A DNA stretch of 64,000 nucleotides, from contig NC_036447.1 of the NCBI RefSeq assembly GCF_002775205.1, forward strand, positions 25,960,501 to 26,024,500, given 5' to 3'. Position numbers and translations under genes: made by a program. The notes under the pieces were generated by a model. The model had not been told where the DNA came from and searched no databases. It worked only from the letters and a program-made list of their open reading frames with translations. Positions 23,749 through 37,400 of this stretch are shown one piece after another. Source of the DNA: Xiphophorus maculatus. Its lineage: Eukaryota > Chordata > Actinopteri > Cyprinodontiformes > Poeciliidae. Positions within the stretch are counted from its first letter, which is position 1; the number at the start of each line of letters is the position of its first letter.

Positions 23749-24881
23749 AGCCTTCCCACTGCCAGAGCCAAGTGAGATTTAGTCCTCTTGGTGCTTTTAT
23801 GTCTCCTAATGTATGCTTTTTACATATTCAGTGGAAAGAAACGAACAAAAAATATTATTTGTAAAATTCCTCAAAACATGTTTTGCACTTCAGTGTCTCC
23901 TGTAAGATCTGTTGGGGTCAACTGGATGTCAGTAACCATTAAAGTGTCTGTAATATTTTCTTTTTAACAGAACTTGAGGCACATATTTCAGTACCCACAA
24001 GCATCTAATTTGACTGCATAATACACTGAGAAACACTTGTATTTAAAGTATCAAGTTCTTTGTTTTTATCAAATTTGCCTTCACTCGATTCAGTGTAGTC
24101 GATAAAATGTGATGGAGAAAACTGAAGATTGGCTTTAGTCCTTCTTTAATAGGTTACTTTAAACTTAATTAAAATCGAAACGGTTTATTTAGTTATTTTG
24201 GATTCTTATGAGTGGTGTGTGGTTAAAAAACTGCCATTAAAAGTCTTGAACAATTGCCAGCCATCAGGATTCATCTACCTACAAGACAGCTGCAAACAAG
24301 CATTTGTTTTTGTAAAACTATGACATATTGACGAGACAATGAAGTAGTTTTTGTGCCCATAAGCAATATGATTTTTCTTTCTTTTTCTTTTTTTGTCACT
24401 GTTCATGGTCCTTAGCTGGCTTTTTAAAAAAATTTTTTTTACATGTTGGCAGTTTCCGGTCTGATCCGGTAAAAATCCCTGAACATTGTCTGATTGCATC
24501 TTCTTGGTGTAATTTGTGTCGTCCAATTTGTTCTCCATGAAGCAACCAAATTCATTTAGAACAACCTTGTACACTGACTGACCTGTATGTTTGAATGAAT
24601 ACAGTATTTTGAGTCTCGGTTCCTACTGTGATCTCTTTTTTGTTAATATACATGTAAAAAGCTTTTGCTTGCTGGAAGACGCCGTGCGAGTGAGTTTTAA
24701 TTGAGAGGCACTTATCAAAATGGAGACTTCGTCACATCCTTCTCTAGAGAGCCGAACCGCCGTGTGAAATTGCATTTGCTTTAGCTGGAAAGAACAGAGT
24801 GCGGGTCCCCAGTGCCTGGACGAAGCATGAGTAGTTCGTTCTGAAAATAACATGGCCGCTGTCCTGAGGCTGGCGTATTTA

Positions 24882-25430
24882 AAGTGTCTATAAAAAGTAT
24901 TCACCCCTTTTTTTTTTAATTGCTTTTACAAATTGTTCATGATGAACAAAATTTGGCTTTTTTTTTTTTTTTTTTTACCCCTTTTAATGATAAAGTAAAA
25001 AATGATTTCTACAAAATGACATTTAGCATAAAATAAGTGCATAAATATTCACCCCCTTTGAAGTCACTAACGTATTTCAACAGAAGTCCAGCCAATTGCT
25101 GCTAGTTGTCTCACAATTAGGTGAAAGGAGATTGGCTTGAGTGGAGAGTGTGTTTCAAATGATTATACTATAAAAAATACCTGGAAGGTCCCTTCACTAG
25201 TTAATCAGGATTCCTGGCTACCATTACAGCATGAAGACAAAAGAACACTCAAAGCAAATCAGAGAACAGTTTATTGAAAATACAAGTCAGGGGATGGATG
25301 CAAAAAAAATCTCAGAGGTACTGAACATCCAGTTCAGTTAAATCTATCAGCAAGAAATAGAAGGAATATGGCACGTGTAAATTTGTCCAGATCAGGCCGT
25401 TCTTGCAACACTTATTTCTTGATTATGGAT
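24882..25430 (+). mobile_element. Tc1/mariner-like transposon, 5' fragment
   Basis: The left terminal region TGTCTATAAAAAGTATTCAC is followed by leader and a transposase start at 25231, MKTKEHSKQIREQFIEN then GMDAKKISEVLNIQFS, ended by a TAA at 25339-25341. Intact Tc1 transposases have over 300 residues, so this is a dead fragment. Remains of helix-turn-helix sequence (NMARVNLSRSGRS) continue after the stop. Confidence 0.75.
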
Positions 25431-25537
25431 AATTATGACTCGGGAGGTAATGAAAAACAAAATTTAGGTGCAAATTTTTTTTTTAATTGCTCAACCAAAG
25501 TAGGCTACCTCAAAAATGTACTGTAAACTTATTGCGA

Positions 25538-25632
25538 TAGGGATGGACCGATATGAAACTTTGGACTGATATCAATATTTGTATATAGGCCAATATTGGC
25601 CGGTATTGATGCCAATATATTTGGCATCCCTA
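25538..25632. mobile_element. Short palindromic MITE (GGGATG ends)
   Basis: Starts TAGGGATGGACCGATA and ends TTTGGCATCCCTA, with GGCCAATATTGGCC near the centre. It belongs to the same ACCGAT-type set as fragments at about 31026-31180, 32930-33012, 47630-47700, 55880-56100 and 59900-60115. Confidence 0.55.
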
Positions 25633-26217
25633 GTTTGCAGCGTTTCAATCACATTATGACCTCTGGACATTTACTACTTATTTTATTGTAATAGCCTAGT
25701 TGCACCACTAGGACACAATTTGTGTTGGGAAACTTGTGCAAAAAAAGGTAGGAGTGCTTAGCATCCTTGGCACACACTTCAAATCCAACAAAAATTGTGT
25801 CAAACATTTACTAACACTAACGGATGATTTCTTCATCTTTTTTTTCATCTTTTAAATACTATTTTGAAGATACTGTGAGATGTTTAAAGGAAAGCCGTCA
25901 AAAGGTCAACCAGGCTCCTTCACATTCTTTAGCGCCAACAAGAATGGTGTCGATGGTTTCTGCCACCGTCATCTAAAAGTTTAACGTATAAAGGTCTTAC
26001 AAATATCACAGTCCAACCAACAAAAAGCTTTTCACATTTTCTATCCTTTCACACCCTCGTATCTATAAAAATTATAGGTTGACAGAAGGAATTTTGCAGC
26101 ATAAACCACTTTTGGGTCCTGGTTACCCTTCACTGGACAACTGGGAATGAACTCAACCAGGAGAAAAACTGACAGAAAAACAGAAAGACACAACTCAGCA
26201 GTTCAGTTCAGTCTTGT

Positions 26218-28957
26218 TTTATTACAAATCTTTTATTAGGATATCCATATTTTTCCTCATTTTTAATCATCAGTCTGGTTTCTTTTCCTCTTTACAGTAG
26301 TTAATGTGCAATCATCTTTATTTCTGGGTCACAGTTAGGAATTCACAAAGTTTATTGGCACTTTGAACACGAGGGGAAAACTGGCGTGGACACGGGGCAG
26401 TTCGGGGTGTAAGGAACAATCGGCTTGCATGGAGGAGGGGGCACAGAGGGTAGGAGGTCTTGGGTGTGTTTGTGTGGAGTGGGGGTGAAGGGTGGGTATA
26501 TTCTTTGACATTGATGGATGCTACTGCATTATTTTGTGTTTTTAGGGGTTTTCTTTTTTCTTCCAAACCTTCAAAAATCTGTTTTCACCTTTTCATTTAT
26601 TCGAGTTATGAATAGTAATAAAGAATAATACCGCATGCTGCGAGTGCACACCTAACAATCAAACGTTGATAGTGCTTCTATTTTGCAATGTACAGTTCAT
26701 ATATTTATATATTTATACCAGAAACTGAGAAAAGAAGACGTTCTGTAAGCTATCTTCGCCCAACAACACCAGAGACAATCAAGAGGTGGTTTTCTTCCTT
26801 TCTTTCTTTTCTTTTTTGTCTTTTTTTCAAAAATGATTGTTGATGGTTGCTATGGTCCTGTGCAAGCCCCGCCCCTTCCCCTGCTCTGTAAGTATGATTC
26901 TGAGGTAAGACAGTTGACAGGAACTCTCAGCTTGCGTCCCGTTTCTGTAAAAGCCCTGCACTGTGTGTGTTCAAAATGGCCGTTTTGACCCTCAAAACAA
27001 ACCAACATTTTTTTATACATATATATGTATATTAACCTGCTTTGTAACGGCAGCCACAGCAGTCCAGAAAGCTGCTTGCAGAGCTGAGATAAAAGTCTGC
27101 TATGGCTGAGAGCTCCAGAGGTAAACTGGTGATTTTTTTTTTTTTTGTCTTAAAACTGCATCAGCGACACAAAGACGCACACACATATCCTGACGGTGTG
27201 CAGGTGCGTGGGAGAGCGTCTGCATCTCAGAGGTTTTCCCGTTTTTTTTTTTTTATGTGTACATATACAGTGTATAGAGCTTTATATATAGAAGTATGTG
27301 TTTTGTCTCTGGTGTGCGGGGATGTCGGGGAAAAAAAGCAAAGTAAACAGACGTGGATTAAAAAGACCACAGAGAAGAAGAAAACAGAAGGAAGTTGTGA
27401 AGATTTTCGGAGTCCCACAAGGCGGGTGAAGGTGGTCAAAGCAGAACCGCCGAGGACCATGGGAGAAAAAGGCCGTGACGGTGAGAAGGACAGAGAGGGA
27501 GGGATAAGCTGTAAAGACGTCGCCTAAGTATTGCCGTCTTGATTCAAGAAGGTCTTGCGTTTCCTTCCTGCTCTTGTCAGTTTTCAAGTCAAGATCTGTT
27601 TTTGTTTTTTTATACACACGTGATCACGCCGTCACTGACGTTCCTTGTGGTTTTCAAACAGGTTCCCACACAGGGAAAAAAAAAATCCACCCATTGTTTC
27701 TGTAAGTTACACTGGGATCAAGTGTTGAAAGCATGTCTTTGTTGGACACTTTCCACCTTTTCATTACCAAATTTGTAAGTCGAAAGCACACACAAGGTTT
27801 CTGACGGTGAAGCCACAGCAATTTTTACAGGATTCAATCCAGAAAATTAAAAAGTGTTATCTATTTACACTTTAAATAACAGATTAAGCGGTGGCCTTTA
27901 CGTTCCGCTAAAATGTTTTGAGACACTAAGGAGTGAATTTTTAAATTTTGCTTTTGTATATATAAAAGGAGTCAAAATGTTTTGTAAATTTATTAAAACT
28001 CAATATCTATGTCTGTTTATAATTGAAAGAATACTGGACAGTGTAGCTCGGTGCCTCTTAGGGCATTTGTTTTTTGGGGGGGGGTTTGTAAAATACTGAG
28101 GCCGAAAATATGTTTGCACAGAGAAATGGTGACTGTCAGCAAATGATTATCAGCTGCATTAAGACACGATTTCAACACTTGCTGGTAGGATTGGACTTTT
28201 TCATTTTGAGTCCATTTTTTAAAATCTGTAGAAAGCAACTGCTTTCTACACTTTTTGAAAGGTGGCATGATTTCTTCAGATCATCAAAGATTTCAATCAA
28301 TTGTCAGCTGAAATTAGGAGGTGGGTTTTTCTTCATGTTGTGCGGATTTCCAGTCCTGTGTGAGAACCCTGTTCAAATCATCACCTGCTTCACTCCGCCC
28401 ATCTGGACGATCTCCCCGAACCCCAACCCTCACCCCACCTGGGGGGAGACAGCTTGAACTGTTCATCCTTCATCATTTCAACAATAAACATCTTTCAGAG
28501 AAGAGAGAAGGGGAAAGAAATCAAATAAACAGCAATAGTGCATAAAAGTAAAAATGATAAAAACAAGGAATTTACATAGAAAACGACTCCTCATATTAAA
28601 TCTACACCCTTTTTTTACCCCTTCCCCAATCAAAAAGTCCCACTTCAGATGCCAGCATTCATATACCACAGATAGGAAGTGACAACAGTGAGCGTGCTCA
28701 GAAAGGTGCAGAGGGCTTTGGCTCTACAGGAAAGTTGAGCGCTCCCCAGAAGGTGCTTTTATTTTTTATTATTTTTCTCCCACTCTACAAGTCACTTTTT
28801 CCCCCTATCTGTGGGTCGGATGAGATCAGGAGTTAACCAATGCAGACTGACGGAACGGATGGAGACGTCGGACAAACAAACAAGTGGAGTGCTCTCTTTT
28901 GTTTTGGTTTTTTTTTTTTAAACAATTTTTTATAATTCATGTCAGTATTTTTCAATC
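26218..28957 (-). other. Possible long 3' UTR
   Basis: No convincing gene. Contains poly-T runs, TATATATA-rich patches and scattered open frames with homopolymer-derived Phe/Lys runs. Two AATAAA signals on the minus strand (26232-26237 and 26218-26223) would suit the 3' end of a minus-strand transcript that includes the 28958-29042 patch. Confidence 0.2.
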
Positions 28958-29042
28958 TATTTGGCGTTGTTGGCGGACATGTTTGGAGGGTATCCTGTAG
29001 TGTCGGATAATAGCGGCGGAGGCTCTATGGCGTCCGCCATTA
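28958..29042 (-). CDS. Coding-like patch, possible terminal exon of an unknown minus-strand gene
   Basis: A GC-rich island within AT-rich sequence. On the minus strand it reads MADAIEPPPLLSDTTGYPPN then MSANNAK and a TAG stop, preceded by a weak acceptor (TCATCCAAG). Some 2.7 kb of UTR-like sequence follows, ending in two minus-strand AATAAA motifs at 26232-26237 and 26218-26223. The opposite strand is also open (MFGGYPVVSDNSGGGSMASA). I do not recognise either peptide. It may be a last exon, possibly an alternative one for nacc1, or a conserved non-coding patch. Confidence 0.18.
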
Positions 29043-31025
29043 AGGTGCTTGGATGAATACAGTGATCGACTCTTTTACAATCATAGTTCACCGCTTTTTG
29101 GGATCCCTTCCTTCCCGCCACCTGGTGAGTTTTGGAAGTTGCTGCAGTGGTTGAGGCCCGCCCCCCTCATTCCTCCAAGCCTGGACCTTGATACTGGACC
29201 TGGGTCAATTGATACTAGGTGGCGTTTAAAGAAGGATTTTAAACATTCATGCAGTGGTAGCTTATGCTTTGAGAAAAAGCTGATTCAAGAACCAGTTATT
29301 GTAAACTGGATTGGGTCAATTGATACTTTTAAGAGTGAGTACATGTTTATTTATGACATAATTTGGTTTAAAACAGTCATTTAGACTTGCAGAATTTACT
29401 TGAAGTGAGCCTCACAGCTTTTCGTCTTCCTATATCCATCCATTCCTCAGTTGGCGCATCCCCTGACCCTGCCTGACAAAATCCTCGGTACAGTAAAAAC
29501 TAAACATCTGGTCCAGCAACCCATATCCCCCTCACAATGCCCACAGCAACTCAGTCATACAATTTCAATGTAAAAATATGTGGTTCTCTTTTTCTAAACT
29601 ATTTTACACCTAACCGTGTATCAACCGTTTACGCAACTCTACATACAGGCGTTAAAAGATGAAATATTAGTAGCATCTCTTTTAAAAATAGCTTGATAAC
29701 TAAAGACTCAAATCTGAAACAAAAAAAGCAAAATGAAATTTAACATTAACACACACACACACACACACAACACCCTCTGGCCCACCCAAACGCGAGACAG
29801 AACGTTGCCTTTAAATAGCTTCCCTACAAAAGGGCAAACAACACGATTAACAGTGTATGGCACTAGGAGATCCAATTCCTAAGTTCCTATTAGAGATGCG
29901 GTTTTCAGTTTGATTCACCCTGACCATTGGAAACAAGAAGAAAAAAAAAAAAGGATCTGCCCAGCGAGCACAAATCACAGAGCTGCAAGGATGTGATTAC
30001 AACAATCTTCAGTGGTACCGCTGTTGCTGAGTGAAGACAATTTTTTTTTTTTTGCATCAGTGAAGTGTTTTTTCTTTTCAGAGGAAGCACAGATGTAAGA
30101 AATTGTACTATTACATGTAGAGCCTGGCTGCAGGAAATTAAGAGAGAGCAAGACTTTCAGGAGAAAACTTAAACCAGCAGCAAAACAGCTCCGTCTGAAC
30201 GCTTCTGTTGAAAAACATGTTGGATTTGGAAATGCTGGCAGCCTTTTGGAAATCCTCTAACACACTCACAGAAGTTTTAGTAATGCAAACAGCACTAATC
30301 AAGCGTATTGCTAAAATGAAATGTAAAGACAGTTTAAGATGTTAACTCCATATTTATTTTCTGTTGGTTTAAAAGTAATTGGAACATCCTATTTAACAAA
30401 AACTGCTCTAAGACTGTGATGTCACATTTTGTTCTACCATGTGTAATTAACGGCCGATTATGGCAGGAAGGCGAGACAGAGTGATTATAATTTAATTTAC
30501 GTTAATTGATGGCTAGTCAAAAACTGACCAGTGCATCTCTACGCATTTTGTAGTTCAGACAAAAACTGTCTAAACATTTGTTACCACAAACTCCTATTAA
30601 TTTTTTTTTCTAATAAAACACAGATGCATGACTTATCTTAAGTTTTGGAAATACTTCTTTGTTGAAATGCCATTTTAAAATGTAAAATCTTTTACTTTTA
30701 CTTTGCTCTCTTGTCTGCGTCTAGGTGATGTTAATCCAATGAACAGTCAGTAAAACAGCACTAAGGTCAATTTGTCTCACAGTAGTTTCCATCTACTCTG
30801 CTACATAAACTAATACTTATTATTGCTTCTTTCCAAATAAAACTTTCAAATATTTTAATCAAAGCTGCAAACAATGACTTTTCATCATGAAAAAAAAAGT
30901 CCACCAATTTTTGAAGCCCTTAAAATCACTCAACATTTACTGATGTATTATTAGGCTCTGGTGATGAATCAGAGAATTAGGATTGTGGTTATTCTTATAA
31001 CTACATAAAATGTCTTAAAAATCCA
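29043..31025. other. No gene recognised
   Basis: AT-rich, with a (CA)n run at 29750-29769 and homopolymers. If the 28958-29042 patch is an exon, its upstream exons were not found here. Confidence 0.5.
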
Positions 31026-31657
31026 AACTAGGGGGGTGCACCGATTTCTGACCATCACCGATCTTTAAAAAAACCTGGCCAGCCGATTCCAATTTTGGCT
31101 GATACAGGTAGATAAGGTCAGTGGAAAATGTTGTTTTTCCATGTATCAGCCAATCGCCAATCTCACAAAATTAAGGAAATCAAGGTTGATTTTTTTCCCC
31201 ATGCCCCTAGTCCAAATAGTAAAAAAAAAAAAAATTCTTACCAAGTGAAAATCTTCTCCCCTCTGTCTATAGAATAGATCCTAGAAGAGCTGCCAGCACA
31301 AAGAGCTCATACAGCGTGTCATGCAGGGTGGCAGATCGTTTGTTCTGGCTTTGTGGCTACCGGACCTGAGCTCCAAGTCCATCAAAAACTCTTGAGTCAA
31401 ATGGAGGCTGTCTAACAGCCAAAACTTGGCCCAGAGTGGGTCAGTCCGCCGATGCCAAACATAGCACATGTAGAAAAATAAAAGAATGTTGAAGTCACCC
31501 AGGCAAAACCTCAAATTGACTGAAATGTTGTTGCAGGTCCTTTAGAGGGCTGTTTGGATCTGGATTTGTGTAGAGCTTGAAAGACTGGAACAATGTTGGA
31601 AAGATTCGTTCTCCTTTCGAAACCAGATCGTTTTGGCTTATTTTATTCAACAGTCCA

Positions 31658-31660
<3 letters not shown>

Positions 31661-31692
<32 letters not shown>

Positions 31693-31707
31693 TGTGTGTG
31701 TGTGTGT
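31661..31707. repeat. (TG)n microsatellite
   Basis: About 22 TG units with one GG interruption. Confidence 0.9.
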
Positions 31708-32149
31708 TTCCTTTTTGCACATTTGAGGATCCTGGTTGAGATCAGATCCTGATGCATAAAACCCTAGGAGTGAAAAGAGGTGTACTTTCTTTTCACCTGT
31801 GACTATGGTGAACAATGCACCTCTCTCAAGAATTGTGTACATGATTACTGCTTTTTAATATGAGCCAAAGTAAACTGACACTGGCTTACTGGACATTTCA
31901 GGAAGTTTCCCGCAGTAATAAGAACAAGGACATTTTTTAAATTGTCTTCTAATGCGTTTTTTAAAAACAAGTCTAGATTTTTTTTTTTTGAAAAAGCAAT
32001 AATTCCCTACCCTGCAGCTCAGTCACGTATTCATAATTTTCCCCCATTTTCTAACGTACAACGACAGACGAAGAACAAACACGGTGTTTAATTTAAAGAC
32101 CACAGTCGGGAGGTGTGACTGCCAACATGGCTGAACGGTCTTTCCAGCT

Positions 32150-32555
32150 GTGGAAAAAAAAATATCTTTACAAGCAGAACTTTTCAGGACAGAGGGGAGA
32201 AGAATTCTAACAAACAAGTTAAAGGAAATTAACTGCAGGATGGATGGATCTGTAGTGCTTTGTGGAGAAGCAGCTTTCAGTTTCTATGCACCACAAATCT
32301 GGAAGACACTTCCAGAAAACTGCAAAAATGCTGACACACGAAATTTCTTTAAATCAAGGCTAATGCCACTTCTGTTTAGAGTTCTCTGGAACACTGATCA
32401 ACATTTTTGATGTGTTTTTGCTTTATGACGGCGTTTGACTAAATGTAGTGGTTATTGCTTGTTTCATAATTGGTTACTGTATTATATTTTTATGGTGTAA
32501 AGCACTGTGAATTTCCTGTCATTGAAATGTGCCACATAAATAAAATTGACCAATT
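32150..32555 (+). mobile_element. 3' end of an L2-like LINE
   Basis: The frame from 32150 contains AAFSFYAPQIWKTLPENCKN and RNFFKSRLMPLLF, the conserved C-terminus of fish L2-type ORF2. The tail has AAAGCACTGTGAATT and TGAAATGTGCCACATAAATA. It is 5'-truncated and lies between sequences resembling the two ends of a GGGATGCACCGAT-type repeat (31026 and 33012). Confidence 0.75.
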
Positions 32556-33587
32556 TCGTTTCTGCAAGCTGTGTTTACCGTTTGGAGTCGCTTTAATTTT
32601 TTTTGTGCAGATGCACCAACTGGGCTTTTCCTGCACAGATTTTTATTTATAATTTTTTTTTGCTGAGTTGTTGATTCCCGTTTCGAAAGTTTCTGCCTTT
32701 GTTTTTGTCTTTCCACAAAATGAACATAAAACACAAGAATGTGCTGAGGGTTCATAGACAGAGGTAGTTGATTTTGAACCAAACAGTAGATTGAGGAATT
32801 AAGATTGTCCCTATTTATACTCGATGCACCCCAGTTATTTTAGTGCACCCTGTGGGATTGATGCATTTATGGACTGAAAATGGACGACCTTCTCAGTTTG
32901 GATGCATTTAACGAACAGGAAGTAGATTCTGATTTTTCAAGATCCGACCTGCCGATCGAGGGAAAGTTGGGACGATTTTGATCTCTGGCGGATTGATCGG
33001 TCCATCCCTGGGTTTTTATTATTTCTACTCCCAGCACAGTAAATCCTGCAGCATTAACAAAAGAGCACTGAGGTGTTTATCTTCCTACAGCAGACCAAAA
33101 AAAAGAGAGAGAGGGAGAGAAAGGGGGGGAAAAAAAGAATCATCAGCCTCTTCTCTCTCCTCTCACTCTTGTGTCTTTGTCTGGTTTGAAGCTTGGCTCA
33201 TGTGACGGCAGAGTGCCGCAATGCCTCATCTGTCCTGGGAGATTCTTAACAAACATCTCCTCCTCGGGAGGAGGCGCGGCACAGCGCCACCTTTTCCTCG
33301 TCTTTCTGCTCAAATCCAGGATAATTAGAATAATTGTCTGAACCCACTCGGTCACCTGCTTTAACAGTCTGGTTGTTATTCACCTCATGATTGGCTGCGT
33401 CTCTTCCCTGTGCGTTCCTGCGATTGGTCAGCACACGGCCGCCGTGGGACACTCGGTGCCTTCCTTCGTCAATACTCTGATTATTAGGAGGTGCAATAAG
33501 CATCAAAAAATCACCTCTGATTCATCTGATTATACGTACCTACGCCTGGCGACTTTTCAGATTTGCATTCAGATAGCTCACAGAAAC

Positions 33588-34201
33588 ACACACACACACA
33601 CATATTCCCACACAGACAGCAACCTATTTGGCAGCTCCATCTGTTGTTGTAGACAGACCGCCCACACACACACACACACACAAACACACACGAGGATGCA
33701 CATATATTGGCAGGGATTTGCATTCTGTAAAGAAAATGGAGTCGAGACGAAAACGATGGCGCGCGTAATGAAGCAACAAGGGACCGACGCCGTTCAGCTC
33801 CCTTCCTTTGCGTGTGTGTGTGTGTTTGCTGAACAGACAAAGGAGGAGAGAGAGAGAGAGAGAGAGAGAATTGTACGTATGGAGAAAGAAAGAGATGTAA
33901 ACAAAGAGGAGAGAGAGGGAGGGAGTTGTCAGGAAGTTGCGGCTGCAGGTTTCTTCAGGACGCCTGACCAGGGCCTGGACAAGCTTCTTGTTTTAGCGAG
34001 GAGCTTAAAATGTAAAAATTTATGATTTTGCTCTGCTTTTCTACTTTGAATTTACTTTACATTTTTCAGCTGGGTATAATACACGCATACTGCAGATGTG
34101 GGTAAAAAGAAAGGTATGCCACTCTGTTCAAGGAAGAAAAAAAACAGCCACTCATCTCATCCTCTGTGCATATACCACCCACTTTCTCTCTCTCTCTCTC
34201 A

Positions 34202-34234
<33 letters not shown>

Positions 34235-34420
34235 CGATATATACACAGACCTTGTAGAGCTAAGCACCCAAACCACCCACACACAGCGGCAGACATGCGC
34301 AGTCGCAACGCGAAGCCAGACACACGTACGCAGCACATAGATCTGAGACGCACACCGAGCACGGACGTATGATCGCACGGGCACGTACACACACACACAC
34401 ACACACACCCTGCGCGTGCT
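33588..34420. repeat. Cluster of CA, GA and CT simple repeats
   Basis: Short (CA)n runs near 33588, 33664, 34205 and 34388, a (GA)n run at 33847-33869 and a (CT)n run at 34185-34200. Long open frames on both strands here come from these repeats. Confidence 0.85.
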
Positions 34421-37400
34421 CTCCCTCGTGAGGAGGCAGACGTTAACATGCCATAAATGGAGATGGAAGGAAGCGAGAGGAGCACATCCATACATTAATA
34501 TGCATACGCACGCTAAAAACACACCCACACCTTGTTCGTCCTCTCTCACGCGCACCGCACACACACACACTTACAGGCTATACACACAAGGCAGTATGCA
34601 TGCATGCATTCATACCAAAATCATCCAAGCGTGCCTGCTCCCACCACCTCAACCTCCTCCCTGTCTATTCGTTCGTCCCTCCTCTCTAGGGAGACTCGCC
34701 CTGTCCTCTTCCTCCGTCGCCATCCCTCAGATATTTCGTCCCCCCGTTTAAGGAGCTTCTACACACACAGCACTGGATTTCATTTAAACAGCTGATTTAG
34801 AAATGGCAAATAATAAATTGTGCACTCCTTTTTCCCCTAAGTCTTCTGCTGATTAATTTTGTCCTACTTTGTAATGTTTTATCAAATCTGTACCGTCCTT
34901 CAGGTACCGAACTCGGCTAGGTTGCCGTAAATTGTGCTATGACTGAGCAATAAGGCCTAAAATGAGTACCGTGATTTACTGAGAGTTCGCCTCAACAACG
35001 ATAAATGGACAATAACACTGCCCCTCCCACACCGAAATGAAAGAATGTGATAAATACTTCGCAGTCAGTTATATTGATAGTATGATCCCACTGGACCGGT
35101 TTTTCGCAGTTACTTTTATTGCCATTTTAATGAACGTTAAAACTACGGCTAAATAAATTAAGAAAGATTTGTACTTTTAGTTGTATTTGAACCAATAAAC
35201 AAACTGAACAAGTTTAGAAGTTTGAAATAACTTCTAACGTCCTTGCTGAATCCAAAATGTTGCCTAATGATTGATGCTTTTTTGAGGGGGGGATGATCTG
35301 TTCCTGTTCCTCCTCAACCAGCTCTACCTTCAACAGTTCGTATTTCCTCAATTTCCTCAACCTCACAGTCTCTTTCACGTCTTTTTGGCGACTAGATGGG
35401 GTGGAGTCACGTGACTACAGACTGTACAGGTAGCGCAGCGTCTTAAAGGAACATGAGCATAGCGTACCGTATACACAACCAAAAAAGACATAAACCACTT
35501 TCATTTCCTTTAAATACTGAATATACCAATAATTGCAAAATGATGTCGGCCGTTGTCATAAATTTCGGTCTCGGTTCATTTTTGGTTTATCGCCCAGGCT
35601 TAGCTTGTACCACGTGCGTTTTGTGCTTCTCGGTCTATTCATAGAGAAATAAATTTAAATTTAAAAAAATTACATTATATAAATACATAAATATATATGA
35701 AAACAAATGAAATGGTGGAAAGTGGCAGAAGATTTCAGGTAAATTCCCTGAAACTTTACATTGAATTTCATGGGAATTAACTGGCCAATTCGGAGAAAAT
35801 GTCAAACGTCACTTTTTTGTTGTAATAGGAGAGCCATTTAATATTTTGAGGTAATCATTATTGTATATCAAATCTGTTTTTTTTTCCAGCAAGCATATTT
35901 CTTTTGGTTATATTTACCCAGAATGCCTTGTGCTATAGTGCGCTTCCTGCTTTTGAAGCGTTCTTTGGTCCGCTCGGCATTCCCATATGCATTCAAACCG
36001 CACCAGAGTTTCACTTCAACTGAACCAAGACCCGGTTTGTAGCCGGACCAGAGTTTGCTTTTTTTGCTCGACATCAAAGTTTGATTACGCATTCACATCC
36101 CCCCAAATGAACCTGGGTTTTTTTTTTTTTTTTTTTTTCAGACAAATGAACTACATAGTTGACTGAAGCGGATTAAACAGGGCTGGTGTGAACAGTGTCC
36201 TAAAATTCCAGGTTTGTTCCCCATATACTCCTGGTGATATACATGGGAAGTCTAAAAAGTTTTCCCATAATTTGACCAAAATGTATTTTCTAACCACGGG
36301 GTTCAAGACCTTGTTATTTCTTAACACTGATCTGGAAACTGTCAGTTCTGGTCTGAGGAAAACCTCCGGGTTGTGTTTGTACAACCCTGATTCAGTCTGA
36401 CAAGGAGATTCAGGATGATTCTTTTTCTCGCTCATCTCTTTCTTGTCAAGTGTGGGGAAGACCCAAAGATTTGTTGACGGTCACAAGCTACCTAGTCAAC
36501 TTTCAGGCAATTTACTTGTTGTTTTTTGTTTTGCCACACAGGCAATAAGGTGCTTAGGATTTGCTCCATTAAAACAACTAAAAGAAAGGATTGAACAGAA
36601 ACAAGCATAAGAAAAAGGAATGGACCTTGCTAGCTTATTGTTCTTAGTCACAGCAATCTAGCCAAGTAGTTTGGATAAATAAACATGGCGGATATGTTAG
36701 ATATGCATATGAGGTCACTGCGCTGCTGTTTGTCTTTTCGCACGTACAGAACCTTCAATGTCTAGAGTACGGATGAAGATTAGTGACTCTAAACGTTTGT
36801 ACTACTGCTGAATATGTTTAAAAATCATGTTAAAAGCACTGCTGCTGTCATCAACCTCACTGTGCGAGATGAACTTGAGCTCTTATCGATTGTCACCGTT
36901 CCTGTTGTTTTAAACGTTATCATTATTGCTCTGTAGGAAGGTTTAGTTTTACTTTGGCGAGTTTGTCTTTTCTTGTGGCCATTTCCTGTTTTATGGAGAC
37001 AGTCACACATCAGCTCTAATTGAATACCGTGTTCTCTTACCTTTAAGTGAGTTTGCTAAAAACATTTCTTGACACTTTTTTTGCTCTTTGAATTAATTAC
37101 CCTCAATTAAAGGTTGGATTTTTCTTTTTCTTTCTTTCATGCTGCTGCAATGATAGGGGAACTTATTTATCTATGCGTGTTGTGAAGGTTATCAGTAGCA
37201 CATGTTGGTGGAAAGTTAATAACATCTTAGTGTTACGTTTTGAATATAACAGTACAGCATACGTGTTCATGAATACTATCCGTCAAAACACACATTTTTT
37301 GTACCTTAACTCCACTGAGCAGTTTTATATTTTATCATATTTAAAATATATTTTTTTAGAAGTTAGCTTAAAATCTCAACATTTAGCAGCAGCATTTTAA

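Noticed and set aside
27102..27527. 141-codon plus-strand frame
   Set aside because: Homopolymer-derived Phe and Lys runs, no domain, and the region looks like UTR or intergenic DNA.
33387..34025. 212-codon plus-strand frame, the longest in the window
   Set aside because: It runs through CA and GA microsatellites (His-Thr and Arg-Glu runs), with no domain and no homologue I recognise.
34066..34570. Cys-Val-rich minus-strand frames of 123-141 codons
   Set aside because: They are translations of (TG)n repeats.
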